The translations under genes were made by a program, and so were the position numbers. The notes under the pieces are model-generated. The model ran no database searches, was not told where the DNA came from, and saw nothing but the letters and a program-made list of their open reading frames with translations. Shown piece after piece: positions 5,760 to 7,301 of a stretch of DNA of 7,301 nt (its first letter is position 1; every line of letters begins with the position of its first letter). Location of the stretch: the NCBI GenBank assembly GCA_934645275.1, contig CAKUDW010000097.1:1-7301 (forward strand). Direction: 5' to 3'. The stretch is from an uncultured Clostridia bacterium (GTDB lineage: Bacteria; Bacillota_A; Clostridia; Christensenellales; Aristaeellaceae).

Positions 5760-5829
5760 GTAGGAATTAGCGAACCGCGAAGCGGTTGCGCGGGTCGGCG
5801 GATTCCGAAGGAATACGTCGACAATTCTT
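5760..5829. repeat. palindromic repeat, copy 2 (two-arm form)
   Basis: The unit begins GTAGGAATTAGCG and ends with the same 35-base block (5795-5829) as copy 1, starting 75 bases further on. Here the TTTT between the two GCG triplets is replaced by a perfect hairpin, AACCGC-GAA-GCGGTT (5773-5787), plus CGGG. The outer arms (5762-5769 with 5822-5829) are less perfect than in copy 1. The whole could fold as a three-way junction with two GAA-capped arms. The 5-base joint GATGA (5755-5759) separates the copies. Confidence 0.8.
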
Positions 5830-5848
5830 ATCTTCACGCATTCCCTGT

Positions 5849-6118
5849 TCAGCGTCGCAGCGGCATTACAGTGGGCCGCGCGCCGCCATGTTCCACGCGA
5901 TAGAGCCCGATCAGATTTCCGGGATTCTCGCGCCAAAGTACGCGGCGCACGCTTTCAGCATCCTCCATTTCAAAGCGTACTGAAAGCCCGCAGCCAAGCG
6001 CCACCGCCCGAGGCGTTGTGACCACGCCCACGCGCAGGCCTTCCCTTCTCAGCGCATCCTCAAAGCGCAATACCTGCTGGCGTGACCTGAAGGCAGCGAT
6101 GCCATAATTCTCCATCAT
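5849..6118 (-). CDS. DUF3343 family protein (putative Se/S carrier-like)
   Basis: A small soluble protein of 89 residues from the ATG at 6116-6118 (88 from the second ATG at 6113-6115). The pattern 'YGIAAFRSRQQVLRFEDALRRE', then 'VVTTPRAVALGCGLSVRF' (Thr-Pro-Arg, then Gly-Cys-Gly with C43) matches the DUF3343 family, annotated in Pfam as putative Se/S carrier protein-like. The single conserved Cys in GCG is the likely carrier residue. An upstream in-frame ATG at 6166 adds 16 residues without family similarity. GGGGG at 6128-6132 sits 9 bases before the ATG at 6118, so that start is preferred. The gene is divergent from the cysteine desulfurase-like gene, and in anaerobic Firmicutes such genes are known neighbours. 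I infer it accepts or passes on sulfur or selenium from that enzyme; this is not shown by the sequence. No clear terminator follows other than the repeat region. Confidence 0.85.
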   Translation of the reverse strand: MMENYGIAAFRSRQQVLRFEDALRREGLRVGVVTTPRAVALGCGLSVRFEMEDAESVRRVLWRENPGNLIGLYRVEHGGARPTVMPLRR

Positions 6119-6226
6119 GCCCGGATTCCCCCTTTTATCTTTAAAATCTGGTTCTGAACGCAGCACTGGGGCAAGTATTCTATTGTACGCCGAATTGCCC
6201 GCGCGCGTGAAGGAGGAATGTAAGGC
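6119..6226. other. divergent intergenic region, promoters not resolved
   Basis: These 108 bases separate the divergent DUF3343 and desulfurase-like genes and must hold both promoters. On the plus strand TATTCT (6176-6181) and TATTGT (6181-6186) are possible -10 boxes without a good -35. On the minus strand only poor matches are seen near 6138-6150. The desulfurase ribosome site AGGAGG is at 6211-6216. I see no riboswitch or hairpin of note. Confidence 0.5.
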
Positions 6227-7301
6227 ATGTATATCTATCTAGACAACGCCGCTACCAGCAGCCCAAAGCCGCAGGTAGTGATTGACGAGGTGCGACGCGC
6301 GCTCGTGGAATACAACGCCAACCCCGGACGTTCGGCACATGCGCCCGCACTGGCAGCTGCACATTGCGTGTACGCCGCGCGCGAGGCCGCGGCAAAACTT
6401 ATCGACGCAGAGCAAAGCAACAGCGTCGCCTTTACTTTTAATTGCACGGACGCGCTGAATCTCGCAATTAAAGGTTGTCTGCGGCGCGGCGACCATGTTA
6501 TTTCAACGCTTTTGGAACACAATTCCGTATTGCGGCCGTTGAGCATGCTGCATGCCGGCGGGCAAATCGAGCTCACGCTGGTTTCACCGCGGCCGGACGG
6601 CTTCATTCATACGGAAGATATTCGAAAGCACCTGCGGAAAACCACGCGATTAATCGCCGTGACGCACGCTTCAAATGTAACGGGAGCAATTCAGCCCGTA
6701 GCCGCCATCGGGCAGCTTGCAAACGCACATGGTATTCAATATCTTATTGACGGCGCACAGGCGCTAGGCGGCATGCCGGTGGATGTGAAAAAGCTCGGAT
6801 GCAGCTTCTATGCCTTCCCCGGTCATAAATCACTGCTGGGGCCGCAGGGCACGGGCGGGCTATATATTCGTCCCGGTATAACGCTGAATGCATTGCGTGA
6901 GGGCGGCACCGGCACCGAGTCCGACAGCATGCTTCAGCCCGCCGAACCGCCCGAACGCTACGAGGCTGGCACGCTGAACCTGCCAGGCATTGCCGGTCTA
7001 TGGCGAGGCATTGATTATGTCCGCGATAATCTGAGCAGAATCATGATGAGCGAACGCGAAATCACCAGCCAACTCTATATGGAGCTGCGAAGAATACATG
7101 GCGTAGAAATCTATTCACCGGATGACGAAGCTGCGCGCGCAGGCATCGTGAGTTTCAATTTGGGCGATCTTTCATCCAGCGAGGCGGCAGATGCGCTGGC
7201 GCGGCGCAATATCGCTGTGCGAGGTGGGCTTCACTGTGCGCCGGGCGCGCATCGTTTTTTGGGTACGCTGCGGCGCGGCGCGGTGCGCGCCAGCGTCGGA
7301 C
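6227..7301 (+). CDS. cysteine desulfurase-like class-V aminotransferase (partial, 3' end missing)
   Basis: 358 codons are present and the gene runs off the right edge. It is a PLP enzyme of the NifS/SufS/CsdB superfamily, which removes sulfur (or selenium) from cysteine (or selenocysteine) and leaves alanine. The start at 6227 follows AGGAGG (6211-6216) by 10 bases. The protein begins directly at 'MYIYLDNAATSSPKP', a short N-terminus typical of the EF2568-type subfamily (TIGR01977, function unassigned). Seen motifs are 'NPGRSAH', 'HASNVTGAIQP', 'LIDGAQALG' (D175, Q178), the PLP lysine in 'FPGHKSLLGPQGTGGLY' (K201), 'RYEAGTLNLPG', and the active-site cysteine in 'RGGLHCAPGAH' (C337). All catalytic residues are present. 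It is divergent from DUF3343, which supports a joint sulfur or selenium role. Whether it is a true desulfurase, a selenocysteine lyase or something else cannot be told from sequence. Confidence 0.92.
   Translation, partial: MYIYLDNAATSSPKPQVVIDEVRRALVEYNANPGRSAHAPALAAAHCVYAAREAAAKLIDAEQSNSVAFTFNCTDALNLAIKGCLRRGDHVISTLLEHNSVLRPLSMLHAGGQIELTLVSPRPDGFIHTEDIRKHLRKTTRLIAVTHASNVTGAIQPVAAIGQLANAHGIQYLIDGAQALGGMPVDVKKLGCSFYAFPGHKSLLGPQGTGGLYIRPGITLNALREGGTGTESDSMLQPAEPPERYEAGTLNLPGIAGLWRGIDYVRDNLSRIMMSEREITSQLYMELRRIHGVEIYSPDDEAARAGIVSFNLGDLSSSEAADALARRNIAVRGGLHCAPGAHRFLGTLRRGAVRASVG

Noticed and set aside
5698..5829. CRISPR array
   Set aside because: Only two copies are present, each with long internal hairpins and a gap of 40 bases that is itself partly repeat; there is no leader and there are no cas genes.
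5597..5936. Minus-strand open frames with repeated peptides (STYSFGIRR, RIVDVFLRNPP)
   Set aside because: The peptide repeats only mirror the DNA repeat copies; they cross the cysS terminator or overlap DUF3343 and have no ribosome site.
6119..6166. 16-codon N-terminal extension of the DUF3343 gene
   Set aside because: The extra residues do not resemble the family, and the G-rich ribosome site at 6128-6132 fits the ATG at 6118.

Overview
The window looks like a chromosomal segment of a moderately GC-rich Firmicute, most likely a member of the Clostridia. Three things point there: a T-box leader in front of cysS, an xpaC/telA gene pair, and strong AGGAGG ribosome binding sites. A DUF3343 / class-V aminotransferase (EF2568-type) pair, as seen in anaerobic Firmicutes, agrees. 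I see no phage, plasmid or transposase gene and no CRISPR array. The genus cannot be fixed from the sequence alone.

Left part (1-2316, minus strand): an apparent three-gene operon reading right to left. The order is xpaC-like (two membrane segments), telA-like (toxic anion resistance family), then the start of a membrane-anchored LemA-like protein that runs off the left edge. Gaps are 21 and 26 bases, and a good sigma-A-type promoter (TTGAAA, 17 bases, TAGAAT) lies just upstream of xpaC.

Middle (2323-3985): exoA (exonuclease III-type AP endonuclease, minus) and an inositol-monophosphatase-family gene (plus) diverge from one compact promoter. A perfect 16-base palindrome supplies an extended -10 box to both directions.

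The cysS unit (3963-5692): a near-consensus promoter sits inside the last codons of the phosphatase gene. It drives a complete T-box riboswitch with a Cys specifier, an antiterminator and a terminator, then cysteinyl-tRNA synthetase, closed by a strong intrinsic terminator.

Right part (5698-7301): two tandem copies of a hairpin-rich palindromic repeat fill the gap between cysS and the convergent DUF3343 gene. DUF3343 (minus) is divergent from a cysteine desulfurase-like gene (plus) that runs off the right edge. These last two probably act together in sulfur or selenium handling. With the cysteine-sensing cysS they give the right half a cysteine theme, although they are separate transcription units.

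The most noteworthy observations are the symmetrical divergent promoter, the cysS promoter that overlaps the upstream stop codon, the cysS T-box details (specifier register and discriminator match), and the paired repeats, one of which carries an extra hairpin arm in place of a TTTT spacer.
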